In this document: positions 1 through 10,763 of the stretch, piece after piece
Numbering within the stretch: position 1 is the first letter of the stretch
How the letters are laid out: every line of letters begins with the position of its first letter
From: Triglochin maritima
Lineage: Eukaryota > Streptophyta > Magnoliopsida > Alismatales > Juncaginaceae
Direction: 5' to 3'
Assembly: GCA_963682175.1 (NCBI GenBank)
Contig: OY821770.1
Span: 15,530,501 to 15,594,500, forward strand
DNA length: 64,000 bases
Made by a program: the position numbers and the translations under genes
The notes under the pieces: generated by a model
Told to the model about the DNA's origin: nothing
Database searches by the model: none
Seen by the model: the letters and a program-made list of their open reading frames with translations, nothing else

Positions 1-1179
1 TGTCATCTCCCATGAAGCTTTTGGTGATGCTTGTGATGTCTCACATGGGAAGTGTGAAAGGAAATCACGGTTGGAGTCGCTTTTACTAGGTTTTTCGTTC
101 CTTGGTTCAACATTCCCCTTCGATTTCCCTGAAATTACCACCGACCATGCCATTACTCACCCATTCTACCATTGTTTCTCTCCTCCCATCCCCTAATGAA
201 CCTATCATGAAGTCCTCCCTCACCACCAGACCTTTTCCCCAAAACTAATCCCTACCTTGTAGTCTCTTGTGGTTGCACGTAGTGGGAGAAGTGTTGTTAG
301 ATAAGAACATTTTTTGTCAGAAATTTTGAAATCGTTCTCCTCTGGTCGTTGGTGTGATTGTTGATCCCGAATTTCCTTTCTCTCGCCATCCACTAGTCGA
401 TGTTAGTAATGCCTTGATCGGCCCTGATCTCTACTCTTGGATGTACTTGTGACCTTTGTAGTGGGCATTTGTTTTTGGTGTTATGATTTTGAGTGTTTCT
501 GTTTTTTTATCTACAACCATCTGGTTTTAATGACTTTGGGGGATTTCTTGAAGCTTTCCAAACTCCCTTATCCAATTTACCCCAACCCTAGAGGACATCA
601 GATGATCGACAAGAATGTAGGAGAAGTTAGGATGCTGACGTCGATTGCTTCCCTGCCATTTATACTTGCATGTTCGCGCACCACACGAGGAGGGGTAAAT
701 CTGGAGAAGATTGAATATGCGGCTTCGACAAGTGGAAGCAGAGCTTCAGGAAAAGGTTTTCGATGTACGAGGGAGGATTGACACGACATGGGCTTGGGGA
801 TGAGGTTGATCAGCTTTTGGACAAAAATCGGGTTTCCAAGGCCCACATCGAACGCACCCTAAGAATTTTAATTTGTTCATACTCAGCCCATATAACCTTC
901 CAATACAATGGGTACTGATGGAACTAAATTGTGTTTGTCGAAAAGATCAACAAGTAGTAAATCACAAAAATTGAATTTTTGACCTATTTTCTAAAATATT
1001 AAGAAGTTAAGTTGTGAATTTGCAGAAAGACAACCCCGAATAGATGGAACATATTATCATGATAATAAGGGTGATACATGCACCACGTACAACATTTTCC
1101 TGTACAAATTTCGAAGACATGTATTTACGTAGTCACTCGATATAAATGTAAAATCTTCTTTTAATGTATGTAATATAAA
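1..1179. other. Unassigned DNA, no supported gene
   Basis: I recognise nothing reliable here. The longest open frame (437-781, plus, 114 codons) has no domain I know, no flanking splice structure and no family resemblance. A minus-strand frame overlaps it at 598-846 and is equally unconvincing. No terminal repeats, LTR ends or transposase motifs are visible. The stretch could be degraded repeat or intergenic sequence belonging to whatever lies left of the window. Confidence 0.4.
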
Positions 1180-1501
1180 TTTCACTACCATAAACTTTCT
1201 TCCTTCCAATTTTGTCTCTGAGCAACTCGAAGAAACTTTGGCTAAAGAGAGTGAGAACTGCCAACCAAGGCCACACCATTGACAGCGGCTGCTACGTTTG
1301 GAGGCTGGCCATCGGGTTCTTTGCTACCCTCCTTATAATAGTAGAGATCCCCCAGTAGCTTTGTAATGAGGGAAATGCAAAAACAAATCATATACACATC
1401 AGTGAAGAAATCCATACCAGTAATCATAATGGTTGTGAAATGGTAAGAGTTAGAGTCTTTGTGACATCTATCGCTCTCAACACTTCGAGCTTTGACGACA
1501 T
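1180..1501 (-). pseudogene. Pht1-type inorganic phosphate transporter, 5' fragment
   Basis: Pht1 proteins are plasma-membrane H+/phosphate symporters of the MFS superfamily, normally about 530 residues with 12 membrane spans. The minus strand reads an N-terminus starting [16 protein letters not shown] at 1501. After a +2 frameshift it continues with [28 protein letters not shown] and [13 protein letters not shown], the family's first transmembrane segment and following loop. A further frame change leads into FFELLRDKIGRKKVYG, the conserved loop after the second span. Two small insertions around 1395 (an extra AT, then an extra T) compensate each other. Similarity stops near 1180, so at most about 105 of 530 residues remain and the gene is dead. 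It lies about 160 bp from a CACTA terminus, so it may be a captured fragment or a truncated relic. Confidence 0.8.
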
Positions 1502-1659
1502 TTTTCTTGCTTCCTATTAACCACTCCCTCTGCGATGTACAAAAACATCACAAACATTATGTACTAGCTACCATATTTTCATGCAAGACTACATCAGGAG
1601 TTAATATCAAATGATTTCTTCTGTTATCTTAAGAATAAACAATAAAGGTAGTATTCCTG
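1502..1659. other. Short spacer between Pht1 relic and CACTA terminus
   Basis: This AT-rich stretch would hold the 5' leader of the Pht1 relic if the relic was copied with its promoter. No TATA box or other element can be assigned with confidence. Confidence 0.3.
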
Positions 1660-2110
1660 CACTACTCGACGTATATTCATTCGTCGGTGAAACATATGTC
1701 AGAGAAGTTGTGTATCGACCGATTTATAGTAATAGTCATTGGTGGTAATCTATAACGACGGTTGTTTTGACAAACACAGACGGATAACTTTCGTTTCTTA
1801 TTATTTTCGTTTTATTCGTTGGAATGGAAAATTACACTGGTGGATAACTTTTGTCAGTGTACGTTTGAGAATAATCACATGGTGGTAAAATAAAAATTTG
1901 GGCTCAAAACAGAATCACAGACAAATACTGTACCCTACACTGACAAATAGGTTTTGTCGCCCATTTGTTGGTGTATGACTTATGATTCACCGACAGATAT
2001 GTTCCGTCGGTGAATATTTTGAAAATATATTATTACAAACTTATAACATAAGTACCACCGACGCATAACATAAAGGTTCACTGATAGATATGTATCGTTG
2101 ATGAATCATT
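1660..2110. repeat. CACTA subterminal repeat block, left outer
   Basis: Many short direct and inverted copies of a CACCGACGG...CCGTCGGTG-type unit are visible, for example near 1690, 1990 and 2090, variably decayed to TCACTGATAG or TCGTTGATGA. In En/Spm such arrays bind the element-encoded TNPA protein and are needed for excision. That role here is inferred from the family. Confidence 0.7.
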
Positions 2111-2459
2111 TTACCAATAGCCCGAATCGAGCTTCCCATTCACTTTTCCCATTCTCGCAACCCTAATTCCTCTTCACTTTTCCCATTCTCCCAACCATAA
2201 TCGCACCACCACCCTAATCGCCGACTAGCTGCCACCTCCTCTCCGTGCTGCCCTTGCCGCCACCTACTCACATCGTCGTTGTCGTGTCTAGTTGTATCGC
2301 TTCCTCGTCTTGCCACCGTCGTCCCCACTACCGACCATCGTCTTTTTCACCCTGCTGGTAACTCTTTCCCAATACAACCCACCACCTCCTCCTTCCACGA
2401 CCACCTCTTTCCATCGCCACCTCCTTCCACCACCGCAATCCCACCACCCGATGGCTAGC
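2111..2459. other. C-rich leader segment following outer subterminal block
   Basis: A pyrimidine-rich stretch with ACCCTAATC and CCACCACC runs and very little G on the plus strand. It repeats the arrangement at 2891-3435 (subterminal block, then C-rich segment). That duplication supports two stacked CACTA 5' ends. No gene is supported. Confidence 0.4.
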
Positions 2460-2890
2460 ATTTTCTGTCAGTCAAAAACCTACACCGACGGATGTTATCA
2501 TAAAACCGACAGACAAAGTCTGTTGGTTAATATTTTTGTAGTATTCATCGGACAAGATATGTACACCGATGGGTATATACCGTCTGGGTATGTTTTAGAT
2601 AAAGAAATTTGTGGGAAAATTAAATTTGTCGAGCAAAAACAATCACCGACGGTTGTGTTTTCCTATACCGACAGATATCGTCGTTGGTGTATTTTTTTAA
2701 AGGGTCATTGACAGATATCATTTGATGGAGAGTATTTCGAAAAACAACCGCCATGAACTTAATACATTTAACTGCACTGACAGATACATTACAAGAATCG
2801 ACGAATATAGTCGTCAGATCATTAATATGAAAGTACACCGACAAATACCAGGGGCATTCACCGATGGACCGTTTCCGTCGGTGAATCGCT
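2460..2890. repeat. CACTA subterminal repeat block, left inner
   Basis: A second array of ACACCGACGG, ACCGACAGA and CCGTCGGTG units, inverted relative to one another and separated by AT-rich spacers. Its last unit (near 2880) reads CGTTTCCGTCGGTGAAT. It is the probable 5' subterminal region of the CACTA copy that ends at 13401. Its outermost bases have decayed. Confidence 0.65.
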
Positions 2891-3435
2891 ACATCATTAG
2901 CTTGACACAAACTCTCTCTTCATTCCCCACTTGCCAAACATTGTCTACCCTCCCAAACCCAAATTGCCGCATGTCGCCACTCGCCCTTGCGTTGCTCGTC
3001 GCCTCCCCCGTCGACTTGGTCCCACGGTGACCCGTCCCCTCGACACCCTCCTCCCCGACCCCTCCCACCTTGACCTTTCCACCCTGACGCACCTCCCGCC
3101 TCGACACACCCTCCACCCCAACCCCTCCTCCCTGATGCCTCTCTCTCCCCGAAACCCATTTCGTCCCCCTCCAGCCCGACACCCTCTACCCCCTCCAACC
3201 CAACACCCTCTGACTAGCCTCAAGACCGACCCCCAATCGTCCTCCTCTCCTTACCGCAACCACCTCCACCCCGCAACCACCTCTGCCTACCCTTGCTCGA
3301 CCCCAGACACCTCCGCCTATCCTAGCCCAACTCTAGCCCGTAGCCCGACCCAAGCTCATAGCCACCCCACCCCACCCCGACCCCCGACCCCAACCCTACC
3401 CCGAACCCCAACTCGACCCCAGCCTAACCCTAGGA
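2891..3435. other. Extremely C-rich, G-poor CACTA leader
   Basis: From about 2960 to 3430 the plus strand is dominated by CCCCGACCC, CCACCCC and CTACCCCGAACCC-like runs with scarcely any G except in CG. A long proline-rich frame (2931-3461) results from composition, and overlapping glycine/arginine-rich frames exist on the minus strand, so I do not call a protein. It could be an untranslated first exon or a structured leader of the CACTA transcript. A comparable C-rich patch follows the subterminal repeats at 62761-63310. Confidence 0.5.
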
Positions 3436-5439
3436 TTTTGTTAATTAATTTTGTAGAATAATTTCTAGATTTTGTAGAATTTGTAGATTAAAATATTATT
3501 TTGTAGATTTTGTTAATTAATTTGATTAATTTATTATTTAGATTTTGTTAACTAATTTGATTTTGTGTACTTTATTGGACGATTTTGATTTTGATTAGTA
3601 AAATTAGTTATTGTCATAAATTTGAATGTAATAAATTTGCATGTGATAGTTGAATATGGTTTGATTATAAAATGTTTAAGTTTTCATTTAATTGGTTTAG
3701 AATATAAAAGTGTATGAGAAATGGGTAGAGAGATTGATTAAATTGATAATTAGATAGTAGAAATAGATTAGGTGGGTGGAATCAAAAGAAAATGAGAGTT
3801 TGTGTAGTTAGTTCTTGTATGATTAATTTGATTGATAAAAAGTTTTCTTATAGATATCGAACATTTTGTCTTGAGTTTGCCTCGAGATGAGTTTGCAAGG
3901 AGGACATGTTGGCAACGGGGGTGGAGAGGAAGAAGAATAGAGGATGAGAGTGAAAGAAGTGAAATGAGTTGTTTGTTGTATAAAGTCAAGAAAAGGATGA
4001 GGGTTTATATAAAGGGTAAAAAAGGTGAGAATTTGTGTGTATCATTGCATGCGTGGAACTAAAATGATGTTTGAGTTGAAAAATAGAAGCTAAATAACAA
4101 GATATATTTATGTTGTAGTGATTTTGTATGATTTAAGTTTGATGAATTGACAAAATTATATATGATGGATGTCGTCGAAAAGTGGGCATTTTTTCTTGTC
4201 AATATAAGTATTAAAAAAACTTTCATTATTGAAAATATAGGGGAGGTTCTGTTGAAATTTATTAAAATATTTATTAATTGTAAACATGTTTGCGGTTAAG
4301 TTATATTGAGTTGGATTGAGTGACATGTGCTAGATAAATTGAATTAGTTGGATTTAGTTGGATCGGTTAGTTGATTGTGTTAGATTAAGTTCAATTGGTT
4401 AGTTGGATTGATTTTTGATTTGGTTGGATTGGTTTTTGGCAGAGTAAAATGAGTTTTAAATTGGTATAAAATGAGCGATTTATTTGTAGTGGTGAGAGGA
4501 GTTTGGAGTTTTAAATTTGAACTCTATTCATTGGAGTAAAATGAGGTCTAAATTTTGAACTTTAGTTTAGGATGTGTGATTCGTGTCATGTTTGGTTTCG
4601 ATATTGTCTATTTAATATGGATTTAGATTTGTTGAATTGATTTATGGATTTTTTCGATAGATGCGTTGTTTTTTCTTGTCAATATAGTTCTTCAAAAAAA
4701 ATCATAATTGAAAATATAAGGGATGTTCGTCGAAATTTATAATTTTTTATATAAATGTAACGTGTTTACGGTGTAGTTATATTGAGTTGGATTGAGTGAC
4801 ATGTGCTAGTTTGATTGAGTGACATGTGCTAGTTTTGTTGGATATTTTATTGATTATGTTAGATTAAGTGGAATTGGATTGAGTTGGGTTGGTTAGATGG
4901 ATTGGTTTTTAAAACGGTTGGATTGGTTTTTGTCGGAGTAAAATGAGTTTTACATTAGAATAAAATGAGGGATTTATTTGTAGTGGTGAGAGGAGTTTGG
5001 AGTTTAAATTTTGATGTTTAGGATGTACGATTCGTGTCATGTTTGGTTTGGATGTTGTCTATTTTAATCTGGATTCCGATTTAAGGAATTGATTGATGGA
5101 ATTGTTTGAAAGATATGTTGTTTTTTCTTGTCAATACAGGTCTACGAAAAAAAGTTGTATTGAAAATAGGGGAGGTTTTGCTTAACTTTATAACAAATCT
5201 ATTAAATTTAAATGAGTTTACGATTGAGTTGGATTGGTTAGTTGATGGTTAGATTGGTTAATTTATTTAGTCAGATTGATCTGGATGAGTTGGATGTGTT
5301 AATTAGATTGATTGAAATATTCCTAGTAGTCAGAATTTTTAACATGTTTTGTTTTAAATCAATAGAATCCCGACTCAGACAGAAGTTGGGTGTATGACAA
5401 GAGAATTAGTCATCACATAAAATCTGAAGTCATTCCTAA
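3436..5439. other. T-rich CACTA leader with about 470 bp tandem repeats
   Basis: No gene is supported. The sequence is T/G-rich on the plus strand, as an intron or leader upstream of a TNP gene would be. At about 4185, 4667 and 5117 the same segment recurs. It starts TTTTTTCTTGTCAATA, then GAAAATATAGGGGAGGTT, then a GTTGGATTGAGTGACATG stretch and AGTAAAATGAGTTTTA. Three imperfect copies about 450-485 bp apart are visible. Related units occur in the second copy near 13690 and 14222. A 24 bp GATTGAGTGACATGTGCTAG repeat is doubled inside the middle unit (4795-4835). Confidence 0.55.
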
Positions 5440-5770
5440 ACCTTGTCTTTGGTTCTCACAACCAATACATCTGCAATGGAAATATCTTATGCCTATGCAA
5501 GAAATGTCATAACAACGAGTGGGCGACTAAAGGCAGCGGCATCGATGATATCATCATAAATGACTTTGCTGGTAATTACGAGCAGTGAGTTTTTCACAGA
5601 AAAAGTATTGCAAGTTCGAGTACTCAAGTTGTCACGACAATGACAGTATGACCAACAAAGATTGAGTCAGAAAAGGATGATGTTGACGACATAGAGGGGA
5701 TGTGATACACGATGTGGTCGAAGGTGGTAATGTCACAATTGATTCGTCAAAACCAAGGATCACCAAATAT
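5440..5770 (+). pseudogene. CACTA transposase N-terminal (Transpos_assoc) relic
   Basis: Reading across frames gives an ILCLCKKCHNNEW-like cysteine cluster and a following IIINDFAGNYEQ segment. This matches the Transpos_assoc domain that begins TNP2 proteins in plant CACTA elements. The parallel copy at 14406-14960 aligns base by base over most of this stretch and keeps ILCPCKKSCNTKWETR, which supports the identification. Several stops and frameshifts interrupt it. Confidence 0.6.
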
Positions 5771-5989
5771 GCTCATAAGTTACTCCCCTACATGAAGATG
5801 AAGATCAACCATTGAATCCCATGTGCAAACCAAAATTGATGAAAATATCACTTGTCATCAAAGTGTTTCACATGGAGTGCCCAAGTAGATAGTCGGACAG
5901 TTCGTTTGATAAGGGATTAGTGTACCAAGTAGAATTACTTCCAGAAGGTGCTTGTTTTCCATCTTTGGGTGTCATTATGAAAATATACA

Positions 5990-7090
5990 TGTTTACAAAA
6001 ATCATTGCACGTTGTACTGGAAAGAGAATCAGTATGCTGATTCATGTTCTGTGTGTGGGGAATCTTGTTGCGTAACCGTGTAGGGGGAAGATGAAGTAGA
6101 AACTGAAAATGCTAGGGCCCTTAAAGGCAAAAGAATTCTAGTTGTTTTATGCGGCACTTCCCGCTCAAACCAGGGTTTGTTGGCTATAAGACTTATCTCC
6201 CGTCGTGGATGAGCATGAAACACCAATTTTTCATGATGTCGCTCATCATTCTCGGTCATCTAGCAACACACTTGATGTTTGTTTGCAACAACTTATCGAA
6301 GAGCTGAAAGAACTCTAAGAATAGGTTTGGATACTTATGATGCTTATAGTCAGTCATGTTTCACGTTGCGAGCTACATTGTTGTGGATAATAAAGACAAG
6401 CCTGCTTATGCTAATTTCAGTGGTTGGATAAGTAGAGGGTATATGACATGTCCCTGTAAGGAAGATACTCATTCCATTTATCTGAAGCATAATGACAAAA
6501 ATTGCTATTTGGGTTACCGTCGGTGGTTAGTTAAAGATCACCGTTGGAGGCAAAATAAGAGAGCATTTGAAGACAAAGAGAAACATAGAGGTCCACCAGA
6601 ATATAAATATGGTGAAAATGTCTTAAATATTTGCAAAATATTTCTCTAGGTACTAGCAATAATTACACCAAGAAAACTATATTTTTCCAGTTATCGTACT
6701 CGAAAAAACTTTTAGTTCAGCACAATATTGATGTGATGCACACTAAGTGGAATCTGTGTGACAGTTTGTTGACGACTATATTGAAATCAAACAAAGCAAA
6801 CATAATAACCAATCAAGATGTGACCTAAAGGAAATGGCTATCAGAAGGGAGTTGCATTTGGGTAGTACTAACGATGACAAGATAGTGTATCGACCTGTAT
6901 TTTTTTGGATGAGCACTGAAGAGAAGAAAACTTTCTAAGGGTTCCTCAGTCAGTAAAGGTGCCCGATGGTTATTCATCAAACATCTCATGCTATGTTAAC
7001 AAGAAGAAATGCAAGATAAGATCATTAAAGAGTCATGACCATCACATATTGATGCAAGAGTTGTTACCCCTCGCCATTGTTTTTTTTTGC
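5990..7090 (+). pseudogene. TNP2 transposase catalytic-region (Transposase_21) relic
   Basis: TNP2 is the transposase of CACTA elements. A SCSVCGES-like motif appears near 6040. AYANFSGWISRGYMTCPC, NCYLGYRRWLVKDHRWR, LLVQHNIDVMHTKWNLCDS and VPDGYSSNIS then follow in family order, with KSHDHHILMQELLPLAI at the end. The segments lie in at least three frames with several stops, so the gene is dead. After LPLAI at about 7075 the coding match stops at what is probably an intron or the edge of the LTR-like insertion that follows. Confidence 0.85.
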
Positions 7091-8505
7091 CTTAATCCGT
7101 GTTTTGCTGATTTAACTAACCTAATCTTAATCACAATAAAATGTAGTGTAGCACACATTAGGCATGGAATATATATTGTATTGTACTAACATCTACAGGT
7201 GATCAAGACTCAAAGAAGAATGGAATGAAGTCAAAACATGTAATCAAACTATTTGAAGACATGCAATTTTGCCTTTATTTGAGTCTTAGGAATATGTGTG
7301 AACTTGAGCACAAAAGAGTTAAAACCTATTCACATACACACTAGGTTTCTTGTAGAAGTCATACACCAAATTTCACATCATTCAAACTTCAATAGATCAC
7401 TGAAACTTAGTTAGGAAAATCACTTAATCTAAACATCTGTCTGTCTGTGCAGAACGGTCGACTGAAATGTGTTTTCCGTTTGAACGTTCTACCAGTTAAC
7501 GGTTATCCAAATAGTGATTTTACCTAGCTCCACTGATCGACCCATTTTGATCTTTTGGTCGACCGATTGACCCGTATTTTCCGGATGACCGTTATACTTG
7601 TCGTATTCTCCAATGGTCGTATTCGTATTTTCTTAAATCCCCATAAAATATTTTTGGCCACCGGTCAAATGATGCCTTGACGGTGGTTGACCAGATATAG
7701 ACAATTTTGTGTGACAAAAGTGCATGTTATTTTCGGTCAAACGGACTTCCTTGTTGCGTTCGACCGGTAATCTTTTACTTGGCCAAAACCCTCAGAAAGG
7801 TCAATCGTCCCATAGATTTACTTTGACCGTTCACTTAAGTTGTAGCAATTTGGTTTGACCTTAGTTTAGGTTGGTTTGAATGTTTCCTTAAATCATAGAA
7901 ACAGACGACCATTGATCCCGTGTCGGTCGACCAGTTTTGACAGATTTGCTGAACTTAAGTTTTCTGTTTTGTGTATCTTGCACAAACATCAAGCAAATTT
8001 TCTCCAACGGCTATAAAACTTGAGGAGCTTATAAATAGAGGTTTACACACCTTATTTACATAACTCTCCAACTTCTATTTGTCTCCTACACTAGAGAGTG
8101 ATCCTCCAACTCCCAAATCCCAAATCCTACACTCAAGAGCTTAAACTTCACCATAGTTAGAGAGTGTTTGATTCACTCACATTTTGTTGTTGTCAAAGTT
8201 GCAAAGGTTTCGGTGAAAGCCCGAAGCATCCGTCTCGGATTGTGAGATGAATAAATCAAGCTCAGTGAGGATTAATCGGGAGTTCGTGTTATAAAGGCGT
8301 TCTCTCCTGGCCCAGAATGGGGAGTGGTTTGTGAAGACGTAGACAAAGCTCATGGGATTGAGCGGAGCTTGCAAGAGAGGAAGTAGGACTCGGGTGGGGT
8401 ACCTAACCTCTATAAAAATTGTTGTCTTCATTTGTGGTTTGCATTGTCTCTTCCCTACTTGTTTATTTAATTATCATTTCCGTTGCACATTAAGTAGAGA
8501 TTAGA
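7091..8505. mobile_element. Insertion with LTR-like features inside TNP2
   Basis: This stretch separates the Transposase_21 and DUF4218 parts of TNP2. The first 100 bp may be TNP2 intron. From about 7200 it resembles a retrotransposon LTR. It has decayed GGTCGACCG motifs at 7455-7935, then a TATA-like TTATAAATAG at 8029-8038, then a leader-like segment. That order matches the copia LTR at 29886-31935. No coding sequence, primer site or clear 5 bp target duplication was found. A solo LTR is the best guess, with boundaries near 7200 and 8495. Confidence 0.5.
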
Positions 8506-9075
8506 CAAATTTGATTAGATTAATTATGGTCCATAATAATTCTACAAACATAAGAAAGTGTCACAGAGTAAAAGAAGTGTGGAAGGCAGTCATTAACCCG
8601 AGTCAGTTTTTCCACACCTTGTGTTCGAAAGTAAACACCGCTGATGATTCCATACTCCTGGAAAGCCACATCGGTATTATTTTATGTCGGCTGGAGATGA
8701 TATTCCCACCAAGTTTTTTATGTTATGTTTCATCTACCAGTTCACCTTGCTTGGGAGGCACGATTTGCAGGTCCAGTGAACTATCATTGGATGTATCCAT
8801 TCCAAAAATATATAAATAAGTTGAAATATTTTGTTAGAAATAGAAATAAACCTGAAGGATTAATTGCAGAAGGTATTCTAGCGGAGGAGTGTATGACCTT
8901 TTACTTTAGATATTTGAAGAGTGTAGAGACAGTATGTAATAGGCCTTCGAGGAACGATGTAGGTGAAAGACCCTTAGGTAAAGGTCGAATGATTGTCCTT
9001 AACGTTGTTGACATAGAGAAAGCTCACAATTGGGTGTTTAATAACATTGTCATTGTTGATGAATATCAAGAGTAG
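8506..9075 (+). pseudogene. TNP2 DUF4218 region relic
   Basis: The frames at 8511-8819 and 8725-9075 give VWKAVINPSQFFHTLCSKV, LCRLEMIFPPSF, HLPVHLAWEARFAGPVNY, YVRNRNKPEGLIAEGILAEE and VCNRPSRND. These are the hallmarks of the DUF4218 domain downstream of the TNP2 catalytic region. One frame change near 8730 and a stop after NNIVIVDEYQE interrupt an otherwise well conserved stretch. It continues into the DUF4216 relic after a short gap. Confidence 0.88.
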
Positions 9076-9179
9076 GTCAACAAAAGTATTGCTACTTTGT
9101 TCATTTCATAAATTTGATTATTCATCGCTAATAAGAAATTTGCCTTTTACATGCACTTTAACCGTTACAATGCATTCAT

Positions 9180-9840
9180 GGGAGTAGAACTCTGTCATAA
9201 TTGAAGACAACAATCGAATCCACAACAAAAGAAATTTAGTGATTGGTCAGGGATATGGTTCGAAATGAAAACACTCAAAAGTGTTGAAATTGAAGCACTT
9301 GCTCGATTGTCGAACAATATGGCAAGGAAATATTCAGGATATATCATCAATGGGTTTAGGTTTCGCAAAGGGAAGCACGAGTCCAATGGAAAAACTCAAA
9401 ATTCTGGAGTATTTGTGAACACAACAATAGAAGTTACTCAACAACACAAGATAACAATCACATCCGTCCACTAGTCGACTACTATGGTGTATTGCAAGAT
9501 ATTATCAAACTTCATTACTATGGTGATTTGAAATATGTTTTGTTCAAGTGCAAGTGGTACGATGTTCGGGACTGAGATTCACATTAGTGAACACAAATAA
9601 ATTTCTGAGGCCCGAAGAACCATTTATACTTGCATCCAAAGTGGAGTAACTATTTTATGTTGCAGAACTCAAAGAAAGAGGAAGCTCTACCCAATGGTTG
9701 GTCATTGTGTGAATGTTGCTGAGGGATTTATGTAGCGTGGACGACCTGAAGTTCTTGAGTACAGGCGCTGAAATATTGTACAAGATAGAGTGGAATTAGA
9801 CGATATTAATTTGGTAGAATTTGTTAAATCAGATTTTTAA
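9180..9840 (+). pseudogene. TNP2 C-terminal DUF4216 region relic
   Basis: Frame 9265-9474 carries LARLSNNMARKYSGYIINGF and QNSGVFVNTT. A shifted frame carries YYGDLKYVLFKCKWYDV. This is the order of DUF4216 at the TNP2 C-terminus, where an NSGV motif is followed by an LFKC.W core. The last coding-like stretch ends with a stop at about 9840 after VELDDINLVEF. Frameshifts near 9480 and 9570 and an internal stop make it non-functional. Confidence 0.8.
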
Positions 9841-9977
9841 CTACTGATGGAGTAGTGTACAATTTAAACTCTACGACAACGAATGTAATGACAAACCAAA
9901 TATATTCGTTATTAGCTTTGTACTTTATAAATTTTATTATGCAATTGATGATAAATTAAATAACTTGAGAATTCAGG

Positions 9978-10763
9978 TATGACTAGATGTCAGTGTTCAC
10001 CGCCACAGGCTGTCCCTTAGAGAGACGGTGATAGGAGGAGACGTCAATGATGTTTGGAGGAGGATACCCCCACAAATAGTGGATGGTGCAGCCGATCCTT
10101 CCCAGAGTGGGGATGTTCCCAGCTCTTCGGCCTCTGGTGGAGTGAGTACAAGTAAGGGTCGTGGATACACAATTTCTGGAGGATTGGAACTCTACAGTTA
10201 AAAATGAGATAGAGTTTACACTAGAGGGTGTCCCAAAAGGAAAGAACATCGAATGGTTCTAGAATTTCCTCGGGACGATAGCCAGGAGGACACAAGTACT
10301 CCTTACTCGTTATTCAGACTGGAGATTGGTGCCAAAGAAGGACAATGATGTGGCCTGGCAGCAGTTAATGGTAATATTACATACATACTTAAGTTAAATT
10401 ATTATTGATTAGAACTAAATACTAATTTGATTTTTTATAATCATATTGAACAATTCTTGAGGGGTACAGAGCAAAGATTTAAGTCTCTGAACACAAAATG
10501 GAAGAAAAACAAGCATCAGTTGTTGGTTTTCAATAATTTAATGTTGTTTGATGCATTCATTTATAATTTATGATATTTCATCTTGTAGGAAAGATTAGAG
10601 GCTTTACGAGGACCAGGTCAGATGAGCTCTCAGGGTTTTATCATTCAGTGGTTGTCACAGAGGATCCAGTTGAGACTCTTGTAGGCGTTGGGCACGAACA
10701 TGTAAGGATGTACTCCAGTCTCGTCACCTTGACGGACATATGTGGATTGCACGGACACCATCC
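9978..10763 (+). pseudogene. Transposase_24 (Ptta/En/Spm) second-gene relic, 5' part
   Basis: Plant CACTA elements often carry a second gene with a Transposase_24 domain. Here an ATG at 9978 (MTRCQ) directly follows a TTCAG splice-like site. Shifted frames then give AADPSQSGDVP, NFLGTIARRTQVLL, RYSDWRLVPKKDNDVAWQQL and TRTRSDELSGFYHS. The second copy (15040-16510) has the same exon order and ATG context. Stops and frame changes occur in each exon. The gene is cut at 10763 by the insertion that follows and resumes at 12320. Confidence 0.7.

Noticed and set aside
437..781. 114-codon frame as a gene
   Set aside because: No family resemblance, no codon-usage signal visible, and an overlapping antisense frame of similar quality.
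3360..3435. Interstitial telomere repeat (CCCTAAA-like runs)
   Set aside because: Units such as CCCGACCCC and CCCTACCCC vary in length and sequence; there is no run of true CCCTAAA repeats.
2931..3461. Long proline-rich open frame (176 codons) as a hydroxyproline-rich or extensin-like protein
   Set aside because: It follows from C-rich composition, with equally long frames on the other strand. It lacks a signal peptide and regular SPPPP repeats and lies in a CACTA leader.
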